A stretch of DNA of 64,000 nt from CALFML01 sp044222245. GTDB lineage: Bacteria > Myxococcota_A > Polyangia > Palsa-1104 > JAEUJZ01. This document shows positions 46,476 through 54,301 of this stretch, one piece after another (position 1 is the first letter of the stretch; every line of letters begins with the position of its first letter). Both the position numbers and the translations under genes were made by a program. Under the pieces are notes generated by a model, which was given only the letters and a program-made list of their open reading frames with translations, was not told where the DNA came from and searched no databases. Location of the stretch: NCBI GenBank assembly GCA_044222245.1, contig JBGANQ010000050.1, forward strand, positions 1 through 64,000, in the 5' to 3' direction.

Positions 46476-46576
46476 GGTGAGGATTCTGACTGCCTGCATG
46501 CAGCTTCTATTTACCAGAGCTGCGCCTGGTGAAAAGAAAAGTCACGCTGGCTGCGGTTTGGCTAAGCTCACCGGCC

Positions 46577-46855
46577 ATGTGCCGCAACATTCGCATCCTC
46601 CACAACTTCGCCCCCCCGACGACTCCCGAGGAGGTGCAGGCGGCAGCGCTGCAGTATGTGCGCAAGGTGAGCGGCCTGGCCCGTCCCGGACCGGCAGACC
46701 AGGAGTGCTTCGATCGCGCAGTCGCCGAGGTGACCGCCGCGACGCTGCAGCTCCTTGGATCGCTGCGCGCCCGCGGGCAGGTGCGCACGCGCGAGGGTGA
46801 GAGGGAAAAGGCGCGCGCCCGCTGGCAGCAAAAGGAGGCGCGCGGACAGACCTGA
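46577..46855 (+). CDS. DUF2277 family protein
   Basis: A 92-residue small protein matching DUF2277 along its whole length: the opening 'MCRNIRILHNFAPPTTPEE', then 'AAALQYVRKVSGL', 'FDRAVAEVTAATLQLLGSL' and a basic tail. The family is widespread in bacteria, has no known activity, and is often described as DNA-associated only by its basic end. The ATG at 46577 is the family start; the longer frame upstream is not conserved. It stands alone between two minus-strand genes, diverging from the SH3-like gene. Confidence 0.92.
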   Translation: MCRNIRILHNFAPPTTPEEVQAAALQYVRKVSGLARPGPADQECFDRAVAEVTAATLQLLGSLRARGQVRTREGEREKARARWQQKEARGQT

Positions 46856-46903
46856 TAGCAGGGCTGCCGCGGCGCCGTCTGGTGGAGGGCTACCGGCGGC
46901 GGC

Positions 46904-47542
46904 TCAGGCGCCGAAGAAGGCCTTTTCGGCCGCGATGAGCTGCGCGAACGACGGACGCGCCAGGATCTTGCTGGCGTAGGCGGTGAGCTTGGGATGCGCC
47001 TGGGCGTTCAGCTGGATGTTGAGGTGGTCCAGGTTGACAAAGGGACTGGCCACCGCGAGGTCGGCCAGAGTCAGGCGGTCCTCGACTAGGAAGCCAGAGT
47101 CCGGCAGGACCTTCTCAAGGTAGTCCAGCAGCGGCGGTAGCTCCTCCTTCTCCGCCTTCTCGGCGATCGCCAGATCGCCCTGCTGGCCAAGGAAACGCGG
47201 GGCGACGATGCGGTTAAAGAAGCTCTTGGCCGCGGCGGGGACCAGGATTGTATCGGCGAACTCCTCGTACCAGATGGTCCGCGCCCGCGCCTTGGGCTCG
47301 GCCGGGATGAGGCACGGCTCGGGGTGCTGGGCCTCCAGGTAGGTGATGATCGCAGTGGAGTCAGAGATAGCGAAATCGCCGTCGCGGAAGCCGGGCATCT
47401 TGCCAAACGGACTGGCCGCCCGGAACTCGGGATCCTGGCTGCGCAGACCGGGCTGCTTGACCTCGACCTGGAGTCCCTTTTCAGAGATGTAAGCCAGAGT
47501 CTTGCGAACAAAGGGCGACAGGGATGAGCCGTACACAATCAT
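46904..47542 (-). CDS. Glutathione S-transferase
   Basis: A 212-residue cytosolic GST. The N-terminal thioredoxin-like domain starts 'MIVYGSSLSPFVRKTLAYI' with a Ser pair near the active-site position, has the cis-Pro motif 'FGKMPGF' and the glutathione-binding 'ISDSTAIITYLE'. The all-helical second domain holds 'LVEDRLTLADLAVASPFV' with the N-capping-box Asp. It would conjugate or reduce electrophiles such as lipid peroxidation products. The ATG at 47542 is the family start. It follows rph and rdgB on the same strand after a 165-base gap, so it may have its own promoter. Confidence 0.92.
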   Translation of the reverse strand: MIVYGSSLSPFVRKTLAYISEKGLQVEVKQPGLRSQDPEFRAASPFGKMPGFRDGDFAISDSTAIITYLEAQHPEPCLIPAEPKARARTIWYEEFADTILVPAAAKSFFNRIVAPRFLGQQGDLAIAEKAEKEELPPLLDYLEKVLPDSGFLVEDRLTLADLAVASPFVNLDHLNIQLNAQAHPKLTAYASKILARPSFAQLIAAEKAFFGA

Positions 47543-47707
47543 GGGACCAGCCTCCAAGCGGGTAGCAGATTTTGCAGGAACAATGGCACTCACCATAACC
47601 GAATTCAGGCTCGGCGCGCAGCGAAAACCGCCCGTTGCCGGTCGGCTTGCCGGCCTCGGGGCATCGCGGCATCGCGCCCCAAGGGCCCAGCCCCGCACGC
47701 CCAGCGC

Positions 47708-48412
47708 TCAGCAGGCGGGCAGCGGCGCTCCGGCGCCCAGCGCGCGCAGGACCGGGAGCATCGCCTGCACCGCGCGCGTCCGATGCGACAGCTGGTTTTT
47801 CTGCGCCGCCGACAGCTCGGCATAGGTCCTGCCGGCGAGGCCAGCGGCGCCGAGGCCGGCGGCCCCGAGCTCGCTCGCATCGGGTACAAAGATCGGATCA
47901 TAACCAAAGCCGTGGGCGCCGGCCGGAGCGAACAGCAGCGAGCCGCGGCACTCACCGCTGCACAGGCGCGCCGTCGGAGCCGCACCGTCCTGACCGTACA
48001 GGGCGAGCGTGCAGACAAAGCGCGCCCCCCGCTGCGCCGCCGGCACCTCCGCCAGCGCACCGAGCAGCGCCGTCAGGTTGCGCGCATCCGAGCGCGGCTC
48101 GCCGCCGTAGCGCGCCGAGTGCACACCGGGGGCGCCGTGCAGGGCCGTCACTTCCAGACCGCTGTCATCGGCCAGCGCCCACAGCCCGGTCTGGGTATGC
48201 GCGGCGCGCGCTTTGATCAGCGCGTTTTCGCCAAAGGTCGCCCCGTCCTCAACCACCTCACCGGCGATCCCGAGCTCGGCCAGCGAGACCAGCATCAGCC
48301 GGGCGGCCAGCTCAGGGGCCAGGGCGTGCAGCAGCGCCTGCAGCTCCTGCACCTTGTGGGAGTTCTGGGTCGCCAGCACCAGCCGCTGGCCCGCCTGCCC
48401 CACCTGCCCCAC
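47708..48412 (-). CDS. rdgB: RdgB/HAM1-type XTP/dITP pyrophosphatase
   Basis: A 234-residue house-cleaning enzyme that hydrolyses deaminated purine nucleotides (dITP, XTP) to monophosphates and pyrophosphate. Typical motifs: 'LVLATQNSHKVQEL', 'EDGATFGENALIKA', 'ADDSGLEVTALHGAPGVHSARY', 'GSLLFAPAGAHGFGYDPIF' and 'SHRTRAVQAM'. The start is a GTG two bases after the rph stop, a common bacterial order (rph-rdgB), so the two are in one operon. A short Gly/Ala repeat ('LGAAGLGAAGLAG') is inserted before the C-terminal motif, which is mildly unusual. Confidence 0.93.
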   Translation of the reverse strand: MGQVGQAGQRLVLATQNSHKVQELQALLHALAPELAARLMLVSLAELGIAGEVVEDGATFGENALIKARAAHTQTGLWALADDSGLEVTALHGAPGVHSARYGGEPRSDARNLTALLGALAEVPAAQRGARFVCTLALYGQDGAAPTARLCSGECRGSLLFAPAGAHGFGYDPIFVPDASELGAAGLGAAGLAGRTYAELSAAQKNQLSHRTRAVQAMLPVLRALGAGAPLPAC

Positions 48413-48414
48413 TC

Positions 48415-49185
48415 TCAGCTCCGCTCGCTCGGCGGGATCAGCGACGCGCCGGCCAGCACAGAGTTCTGCAGCGCGAACAGCCGCCGCATGCCGCGCGCCG
48501 CCAGGTCGACCAGCTCGTCCAGCTGGGCGCGACTGTACGTCGCGTGCTCACCGGTGCCCTGCACCTCGACGAAGGTCGGCTCGGCGCGGACGCTCTCCCC
48601 GGGCTCGCTGAACGCCTGCGCCATGACGATGTTCATGTCGACCGCCGCCCGCGCGTCTTCCTCGTAAGGCAGGTCCAGGCACACCTGGCCGTCGACGATG
48701 CCCACCGAGATCGCCGCCACCGCCTGGCGCACCGGCAGCCCCGGGCACAGGCCGCGGCTCACCAGGCGGCTCAGGCACAGCGCCAGCGCCACATACCCCC
48801 CGGTGATCGCCGCGGTGCGCGTCCCGCCGTCGGCTTGCAGGACATCACAGTCGACGGTGACGGTGCGCGGACCAAGCGCCTCGAGGTTGACCGCGGCGCG
48901 CAGCGAGCGTCCGATGAGGCGCTCGATCTCCTTGCCGCGACCGCTGGGCCCGCGGGAGGAGCGAGTCGTCGTCGAGCCGGGCAGCATCGCATACTCGGCG
49001 GTCACCCAGCCGCTGCTCGATTTCTGGGCGCGCAAAAACGCCGGCTGCTGCTCCTCCACCGAGGCGGTGCACAGCACCCAGGTCTGCCCGCAGCGGATGA
49101 GCGCACTGCCCATCGGCGCCTTCAAGTAGTCGATCTCCAGCGAGATCGGACGGAGCTCGTCCGTCAGCCTGCCATCTCTTCGCAT
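48415..49185 (-). CDS. rph: Ribonuclease PH
   Basis: A 256-residue phosphorolytic 3'-5' exoribonuclease that trims tRNA 3' ends. The full set of family motifs is present: 'MRRDGRLTDELRPI', 'AEYAMLPGSTTTRS', 'GRGKEIERLIGRSLRA', 'VDCDVLQADGGTRTAAITG', and 'DLPYEEDARAAVDMN'. Length is normal, with a slightly extended Arg/Leu-rich end. It is the first gene of the rph-rdgB operon; the next start codon lies 2 bases after its stop. Confidence 0.95.
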   Translation of the reverse strand: MRRDGRLTDELRPISLEIDYLKAPMGSALIRCGQTWVLCTASVEEQQPAFLRAQKSSSGWVTAEYAMLPGSTTTRSSRGPSGRGKEIERLIGRSLRAAVNLEALGPRTVTVDCDVLQADGGTRTAAITGGYVALALCLSRLVSRGLCPGLPVRQAVAAISVGIVDGQVCLDLPYEEDARAAVDMNIVMAQAFSEPGESVRAEPTFVEVQGTGEHATYSRAQLDELVDLAARGMRRLFALQNSVLAGASLIPPSERS

Positions 49186-49342
49186 GCGCGCACGTTGACA
49201 AATCCCTCAGCGATCGTCAATGCACACCCGCTCAGGTCGCGCTCCCGGCCGAGCTCTCCGTCGGCGCGGCGCGGGAACAAAGGGGGCCGCGGACCGAGTT
49301 TGCGCTTGCCTCGATAGCGCGTACGCGCATACCGTGAAAGAC

Positions 49343-50383
49343 GTGAGCCCCCCAACTTCGTCATCGAGCGCCCGGCCGGCGCCCCTCTGGCTGCGGCTGC
49401 TCGGCGGTGATCTCTCGCTACCAGCCATCCTGTGCGCCGCCGCGCTGGCGGAGTTTGTCTTCTATCGGCTCTTGCAGCCGCTCGCTCGCCTGCTCCCGCA
49501 CGCGCTGCCGCCGTGGCTGTGGGGCTCGGTCGATCTGCTCGGCGCATACTCGCTGAACCTGGCCTCGGTGCTATCGCTTCTGGTCACCGCGGCGATGCTG
49601 CTCGGCGCCATGGCCCCCGGCGGCCTCGCCCAGGACCCGGTCCGGCGGGCCGGGCTCTCGCTAATGGGGCTGGTTTTCATCGGCGCCTGCTCCCTGCTCA
49701 TCCTGTGTCCGAGCGTCGCTGCGCAGTACCTGGGGCTGGTGCGCGCGCAGTGGCTGGCGCAGACCTCCAGCGTCTGCCTGGCGCTGCTCATCTTGCTGTC
49801 CGTCTTGCCGCGCCGCACCGCCAGCGGCCGTCACAAGCTGGCGATGCTGGTCCTGCTCTTGCCGCCTCTGCTGCTGCTGGAGACGCACTGGGGGCTGCTC
49901 AGCAGCCGGGGCATCTTGCAGCGCTACACGCTGTTTCTCGCCATCTACGGCTCGACGGCGGCGGCCACCGCGCTGGGGGTCAGCGCGGCGCTGCTGTGGC
50001 CGGCGCGACCCCTGACCTGGCCCAAGGACGGCCTGCCGCTGCTCGCCGCGGCGCTGCTGGTCGGCGGCGTGAGCGTGCTGCTGCTGCTCGATCGCGGGGC
50101 CGCGGCGCGCCTTATCTATATCGGCTTTGACATGCACCTGCCGGCGGCGGCGCTGGCGCAGACGCTGTACATCCTGAGCCTTGGCTCGTGGTCACTGACC
50201 ACCGCAGCGCTGATCGCCCGCCCCGACCGCTCGCGGCGCCGCGGCATCGGGCTTTTGCTGGTCGGCCTGGCGGGGGGTCAGGCGCGGACCATTCACCAGG
50301 CCTGCTTCTTTCTCGCCGGCCTCTTATGCCTGGCCGAGTCGATGCTCGAAGACGGCCATCGCCACCCGCCGACCGAGGCGTGA
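49343..50383 (+). CDS. Polytopic membrane protein, function unknown
   Basis: A 346-residue inner-membrane protein with about nine to ten hydrophobic helices, some separated by short Arg-rich loops ('PRRTASGRHKLAM', 'RPDRSRRRG'). No transporter or enzyme signature was recognised. A GTG at 49343 is the likely start ('VSPPTSSSS', preceded by GAAAG); the longer frame upstream overlaps the rph promoter area and is Arg-rich. It diverges from rph. The style recalls the 7-TM protein at 44543 but no direct similarity was seen. Confidence 0.72.
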   Translation: MSPPTSSSSARPAPLWLRLLGGDLSLPAILCAAALAEFVFYRLLQPLARLLPHALPPWLWGSVDLLGAYSLNLASVLSLLVTAAMLLGAMAPGGLAQDPVRRAGLSLMGLVFIGACSLLILCPSVAAQYLGLVRAQWLAQTSSVCLALLILLSVLPRRTASGRHKLAMLVLLLPPLLLLETHWGLLSSRGILQRYTLFLAIYGSTAAATALGVSAALLWPARPLTWPKDGLPLLAAALLVGGVSVLLLLDRGAAARLIYIGFDMHLPAAALAQTLYILSLGSWSLTTAALIARPDRSRRRGIGLLLVGLAGGQARTIHQACFFLAGLLCLAESMLEDGHRHPPTEA

Positions 50384-50437
50384 CCGAGCTCGAAGGGGGG
50401 CGCTGGCGACCGGTCGCGGTCGAGCGCGCTGCGAGGG

Positions 50438-50656
50438 CTACAGACCCGAAGCGGCGGCCGTGTCCACAGGAGCGATGGCACGCGACTGACCGCTGGCTGA
50501 CTTGGGCACCCGCCACAGGGCGTCGGACAGCAGGACCTCGGTGCCCCCGAGCTCGCCCGCCGCCAGGCAGTGGTGCTGGCCGCACATGACGAGCAGAACG
50601 AACGCCACCACGCCGGTCATTCCCACAGTCAGATATGCTTGAGTAATCGTGCACAT
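50438..50656 (-). CDS. Small single-TM protein, function unknown
   Basis: A 72-residue frame with a strong ribosome site (GGAGGGGGAG, about 8 bases before the ATG). The product has one hydrophobic helix ('VGMTGVVAFVLLVMCG') followed by a short polar tail that contains 'GQHHC', so it could be a small membrane protein exposing a His/Cys pair. It converges with the polytopic membrane gene, with 54 bases between the stops. No family is recognised; the ribosome site and helix are the main support. Confidence 0.5.
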   Translation of the reverse strand: MCTITQAYLTVGMTGVVAFVLLVMCGQHHCLAAGELGGTEVLLSDALWRVPKSASGQSRAIAPVDTAAASGL

Positions 50657-51041
50657 CGGAATAGCTCCCCCTCCATTTGATTAGCTGCACTGGCACTGAA
50701 GCCATCGCCGCTGCAGAGTCGTACTTCGCGTCGTCCCCATCGGCGCAAGCCTCCCGTCTCCTGTTTCGTGCCCCCTCCTTCCTTACATCCCGCGGCAGCA
50801 GTCCTGCGGCAACTTTTATCTGACCATATGTCTATCACAGTACCAATAATAATTCTTCTTCCGGCAGGCGCGAGCTCCGAGAAAATACAGCTTTGCTGGC
50901 AGAATCCACCGCCGGCGGCCGGCCAACCTGCGACGATCACAGAAAAACCGCTGCCATCGCTTTTTTTTGCGCCTGCAGCAAAGCTTATTTTCTGAGCCAC
51001 AGCTGTAATGGGACTTGGCCGTGATCGGCTCTGAGACTTGG
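50657..51041. other. AT-richer intergenic region, no gene seen
   Basis: About 385 bases with A/T runs (for example T8 near 50963), between the ribosome site of the small TM protein and the end of the SprT-like gene. Nothing in it resembles a protein or RNA gene. It should contain the promoter for the small TM gene and the 3' end of the SprT-like transcript. Confidence 0.5.
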
Positions 51042-51833
51042 CTAGTACAATAAGAGTCGCTGCAGGTTCTGCCGCTCCCAGATGTGCGCGCGCTCGTAGT
51101 CATCAAAGAGGCGCTCTTCGGCCAGGAACTCGGAGGTGTGAAAGCGGCGGCGGCCGGCGATAAGAGGAATGCAGTGCTTCTGATGCAGCATCTCGTGATA
51201 GATAATCCAGGCGACGAAGTAGCCGGGCACCTCGCGCCGATCGAGGGTCGGATGAATGCGGATGAGTGCGTCTTCGACCGCATACGAGCCGAGCTGTAGC
51301 GACTTGTGACGACGCGCCGGCAGGTTCGGCCGCCGGCGCTGCCCCCAGGTGATGGTCGCGCGGATCGCGCCGGCAAAGTAGTCTGCATTGAGCCGATCAA
51401 AGAGCTGCTGCAGATCGTGGTGGCTGCCGCGCGGCTCCACTCGCAGCGGCCGCGGAGCGCGCGCCAGCGCCGGCTGACGCGGCGCCTGCAGGCTGATCCG
51501 CGCCTGGTTGGCGCTGATGAACTCCCCGAGCACCGCTGACGCGGCGCGCTCTGCCCGGGTGACGTAACGACCGAGCGCGGCGACGATGTCCGGTCCGGCT
51601 TCAGCGAACATGTGGTGCAGCCGCAGCCGATAGCGTCCAGGCTCGCGCCGCACCGAGATCATCGTGCACTGGTTGTCGGTCAGCGCGAGCTCGACCTGCG
51701 CCTCGGGGGCGAGGGTGCGGCGGATGTGCGCCACCAGGCGCTGGCCCAGGCGCTCGGCAGCCTCGTGCTGGGTCGTGTCGACCGCAGGCTCGCCGCTGGC
51801 GACGACCAGGGCCTGCTGCGTGGGCGAGGACAT
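51042..51833 (-). CDS. SprT-like zinc metallopeptidase domain protein
   Basis: A 263-residue protein. The N-terminal half is not recognised; the second half is SprT-like: 'LQQLFDRLNADYF', 'ITWGQRRR', 'RIHPTLDRREVPGYFVAWIIYHEMLHQKH', where 'HEMLH' gives the zinc site His-Glu-x-x-His. A third His lies in 'RFHTSEF'. SprT/Spartan-like domains cut DNA-protein crosslinks or have unknown substrates. The Cys-rich zinc ribbon of classical SprT is absent. It is divergent from the molybdopterin synthase fusion and starts with an ATG at 51833. Confidence 0.88.
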   Translation of the reverse strand: MSSPTQQALVVASGEPAVDTTQHEAAERLGQRLVAHIRRTLAPEAQVELALTDNQCTMISVRREPGRYRLRLHHMFAEAGPDIVAALGRYVTRAERAASAVLGEFISANQARISLQAPRQPALARAPRPLRVEPRGSHHDLQQLFDRLNADYFAGAIRATITWGQRRRPNLPARRHKSLQLGSYAVEDALIRIHPTLDRREVPGYFVAWIIYHEMLHQKHCIPLIAGRRRFHTSEFLAEERLFDDYERAHIWERQNLQRLLLY

Positions 51834-51927
51834 GGACCCATTTGTATCCAGCTGTAGGTCGGTGTCAAAAATTCTGCGTCCGGGTCGCAGTCCTCCGGGC
51901 TGCGCCGGTTTTCGCTATAGTGCGGGC

Positions 51928-52578
51928 ATGCATGTGCGAATCCTGTACTTTGCCCTGCTCCGCGATCGGCTGGGACGCGAGCACGAGACGTTGGAGCTCC
52001 CCGACGGTAGCACCGCCGATGACCTGCTGGCGCGGCTGGCGCGCGAAAATCCGGTGGTGGCGGCGGCGCGGCGCAGCCTGCAGGTGGCGGTAAATCAGGA
52101 GATGGTGCCGCTGTCGCACCCGCTCACCGCGGACGATGAGGTCGCTCTCATCCCGCCGGTGTCCGGGGGGGCCGGGCACTGCCGGATCAGCAGCGAGCCG
52201 CTTGCGTGGCAGGAGGTCATCGACGCGGTGAGCAGCCCCGGGCAGGGCGGCATCGCCGTGTTCTGCGGCATCGTGCGCGATCACAACGACGGCAAGCAGG
52301 TGATTCGCCTGGACTACGAGGCCTACAGCGAGATGGCGCAGCGGACGATGCTCCAGATCGCCGCCCGCATCGAGGCCGCGACCGCTGGGGCGCGGGTCGC
52401 CATGGTCCACCGGGTGGGCAGCCTGCGGGTCGGCGATACCGCGGTGCTCGTCGCCGCCTCCGCCCCCCACCGCGCCGAGGCGTTCGCCGCCTGCCGCGCG
52501 GCGATCGAGGCGCTCAAGCGCGAGGTTCCAATCTGGAAGAAGGAGTTCTCGCCCGACGGCTCGGAGTGGCTCGGCTAG
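51928..52578 (+). CDS. MoaD-MoaE fusion (molybdopterin synthase)
   Basis: A 216-residue fusion of both molybdopterin synthase subunits. Residues 1-82 are the ubiquitin-like MoaD ('MHVRILYFALLRDRLG' to 'VALIPPVSGG'); the rest is MoaE ('GGIAVFCGIVRDHNDGK', 'LDYEAYSEMA', 'HRVGSLRVGD', 'LKREVPIWKKE'). MoaD must expose a C-terminal Gly-Gly to carry sulphur, but here the Gly-Gly is internal ('SGG-AGH'), so the chain must be cut there or act in another way; cleavage is reported for the mycobacterial fusion MoaX. No ribosome site: TATAGT ends 6 bases before the ATG. It converges with the next kinase gene with a 4-base overlap. Confidence 0.92.
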   Translation: MHVRILYFALLRDRLGREHETLELPDGSTADDLLARLARENPVVAAARRSLQVAVNQEMVPLSHPLTADDEVALIPPVSGGAGHCRISSEPLAWQEVIDAVSSPGQGGIAVFCGIVRDHNDGKQVIRLDYEAYSEMAQRTMLQIAARIEAATAGARVAMVHRVGSLRVGDTAVLVAASAPHRAEAFAACRAAIEALKREVPIWKKEFSPDGSEWLG

Positions 52579-54224
52579 CGCCGGCTGCGCCGCAGCTTGA
52601 CCAGGACCGCGGACAAGTCGTCGTGGCTGAGAGTGACCCGGCGCTCCCCCCAGCCCGGACGGCTGAGGATGAGCGAGGTCTGGTTGCTCAGCGCTCCTTT
52701 ATAAATGAGCGGCGTCTGGCCGAGTAGCCGCCCGGTCGTCGCCTCGCGCACCTCGACCCCGGCAGGCACGCTGCGCACCCGCCAGAGGCGCGTCAGCTCT
52801 GCCTTGGGCGGCGGCGGCGGCTCCTGCCAGCGGACTCCGGCTCCCGCGTGGATCCACCACTTCGCGCCCCCCGCCGACGAGAATAGTAGCACCAGCCCCA
52901 CTGCCGCCGGCAGCCTGCCCAGGCGGCGCCGGCCGATCGGCACCAGCTGCGCGCTGCCGGATGAGCTCCGCTCGACCAGCGGCACCGGCAGCAGCGCATC
53001 CTGGCGCCAGCCCGACGGCGGGCCGCTGGGCGGATGGGCCCCCGGCAGTGGGCCGGCGCTGGCAGGACCGCTGGGAGCGGAGCGGACGGCGGGCAGGGCC
53101 GGGGCGCGCGGCGCGTGCCGCACCATCGGCATCGTCTGGTCTTCTTCTGGCTCCTGGGTGTCCTGGCATTCCGGGCGCTCCGGGCGCTCCGGGGCCCGGG
53201 CGTCGGGTCGAATGAGCAGCGTCGCCGCCTGGCCCTTGCCCGCCGCGACCGAGGTCGGAGCGAGCAGCCGGCCAAGGACCTGCTCCAGCTGCTCCTCTAC
53301 CTCCGCGGTGGTCGGCCGCTCGGCCGGCTCCTTGGCCATCATCCGCTGCACAAGCTCGGCCAGCTGGCTGGGAATCTCGGGCCGCGAGAACAGTCCCTGC
53401 GGCGGCTTCTGGAACACATGCATCTGCATGAGGTGCGGGATCGCGCTGGCGCTGTAGGGAGGACGTCCGGTGAGCAGCTCGAAGAAGATACAGCCGAGCG
53501 AGTAGATGTCGGTCCGGCAGTCGACGTTCCCCTTGCCGCGCCACTGCTCCGGCCCCATGTACATCGGCGTCCCGAGCAGCGCCCCGAGCGCAGTCTTCAC
53601 GTACGCCGGCACGCCCGGGAACGGCGACTCCCCGAGCTGCCCCGGCTCGCTGAGGAACTTGGCGATGCCGAAGTCGAGCAGCTTGGCCCGCTCTCCTCCT
53701 GAGGCTTCTGGATCTTTCACAATCAGGATGTTGTCGGGCTTCAGATCGCGGTGGATCACTCCTTTTTCATGCAGGGCGCGCAGGGCGGAGGCCAGCTGGC
53801 GCACCAGCCGCACGCTGACCAGCACGCGCGATGAGACGGGCCCCGCGGCGGCGTTCGCCTGGTCGGCCGGAGGCTCCCCCTCTGCCTGCGCGAGCTCGCG
53901 AATACGCTGGCTGAGCCGCGGGCCGTCCAGGTACTCCATCAGGATGTACCGCGTGCCATCGGCGAGCTGGCCGATCTCAAACACGCTCACCACGCTCGGG
54001 TGCTGCACCACATTGGCCGCCCGCGCCTCGTTGACAAAGCGCGCCGTCAGCTCGGGGGCCTGGGTGAACTGGGCGTGCAGGACCTTGAGAGCGGCGCGGC
54101 GCCCCAGATACTGATGAACCGCTTCATACACGGCGCCCATTCCGCCGCGACCGATCAGTCGGCCGACGCGGTAGTTGGCCACGACCTGACCGCTCAGCGA
54201 ATTGTCTCTGACTGTTCCGGCCAT
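52575..54224 (-). CDS. Ser/Thr protein kinase with TM segment and PEGA-like tail
   Basis: A 549-residue kinase: 'IGRGGMGAV', Lys47, 'HRDLKPDNI' (158), 'DFG' (184), 'GTPMYMGPEQW'. A Pro/Ala-rich linker (about 330-430) leads to one transmembrane helix ('AAVGLVLLFSSAGGAKWW') and a short outer domain that reads like PEGA ('SVPAGVEVREATTGRLLGQTP', 'LILSRPGWGERRVTL'), a fold seen in wall- or surface-linked kinases. It stands 4 bases into the end of the MoaD-MoaE gene on the other strand. The next gene upstream is another kinase, 77 bases away, in the same direction. Confidence 0.93.
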   Translation of the reverse strand: MAGTVRDNSLSGQVVANYRVGRLIGRGGMGAVYEAVHQYLGRRAALKVLHAQFTQAPELTARFVNEARAANVVQHPSVVSVFEIGQLADGTRYILMEYLDGPRLSQRIRELAQAEGEPPADQANAAAGPVSSRVLVSVRLVRQLASALRALHEKGVIHRDLKPDNILIVKDPEASGGERAKLLDFGIAKFLSEPGQLGESPFPGVPAYVKTALGALLGTPMYMGPEQWRGKGNVDCRTDIYSLGCIFFELLTGRPPYSASAIPHLMQMHVFQKPPQGLFSRPEIPSQLAELVQRMMAKEPAERPTTAEVEEQLEQVLGRLLAPTSVAAGKGQAATLLIRPDARAPERPERPECQDTQEPEEDQTMPMVRHAPRAPALPAVRSAPSGPASAGPLPGAHPPSGPPSGWRQDALLPVPLVERSSSGSAQLVPIGRRRLGRLPAAVGLVLLFSSAGGAKWWIHAGAGVRWQEPPPPPKAELTRLWRVRSVPAGVEVREATTGRLLGQTPLIYKGALSNQTSLILSRPGWGERRVTLSHDDLSAVLVKLRRSRR

Positions 54225-54301
54225 GATGGATATCCCTTCTGCGCGACGAGCCCAGGCTGGCTGGGCGCTCCCAGTTCTTGCGACCGCGGACCGGCCACCG
54301 G

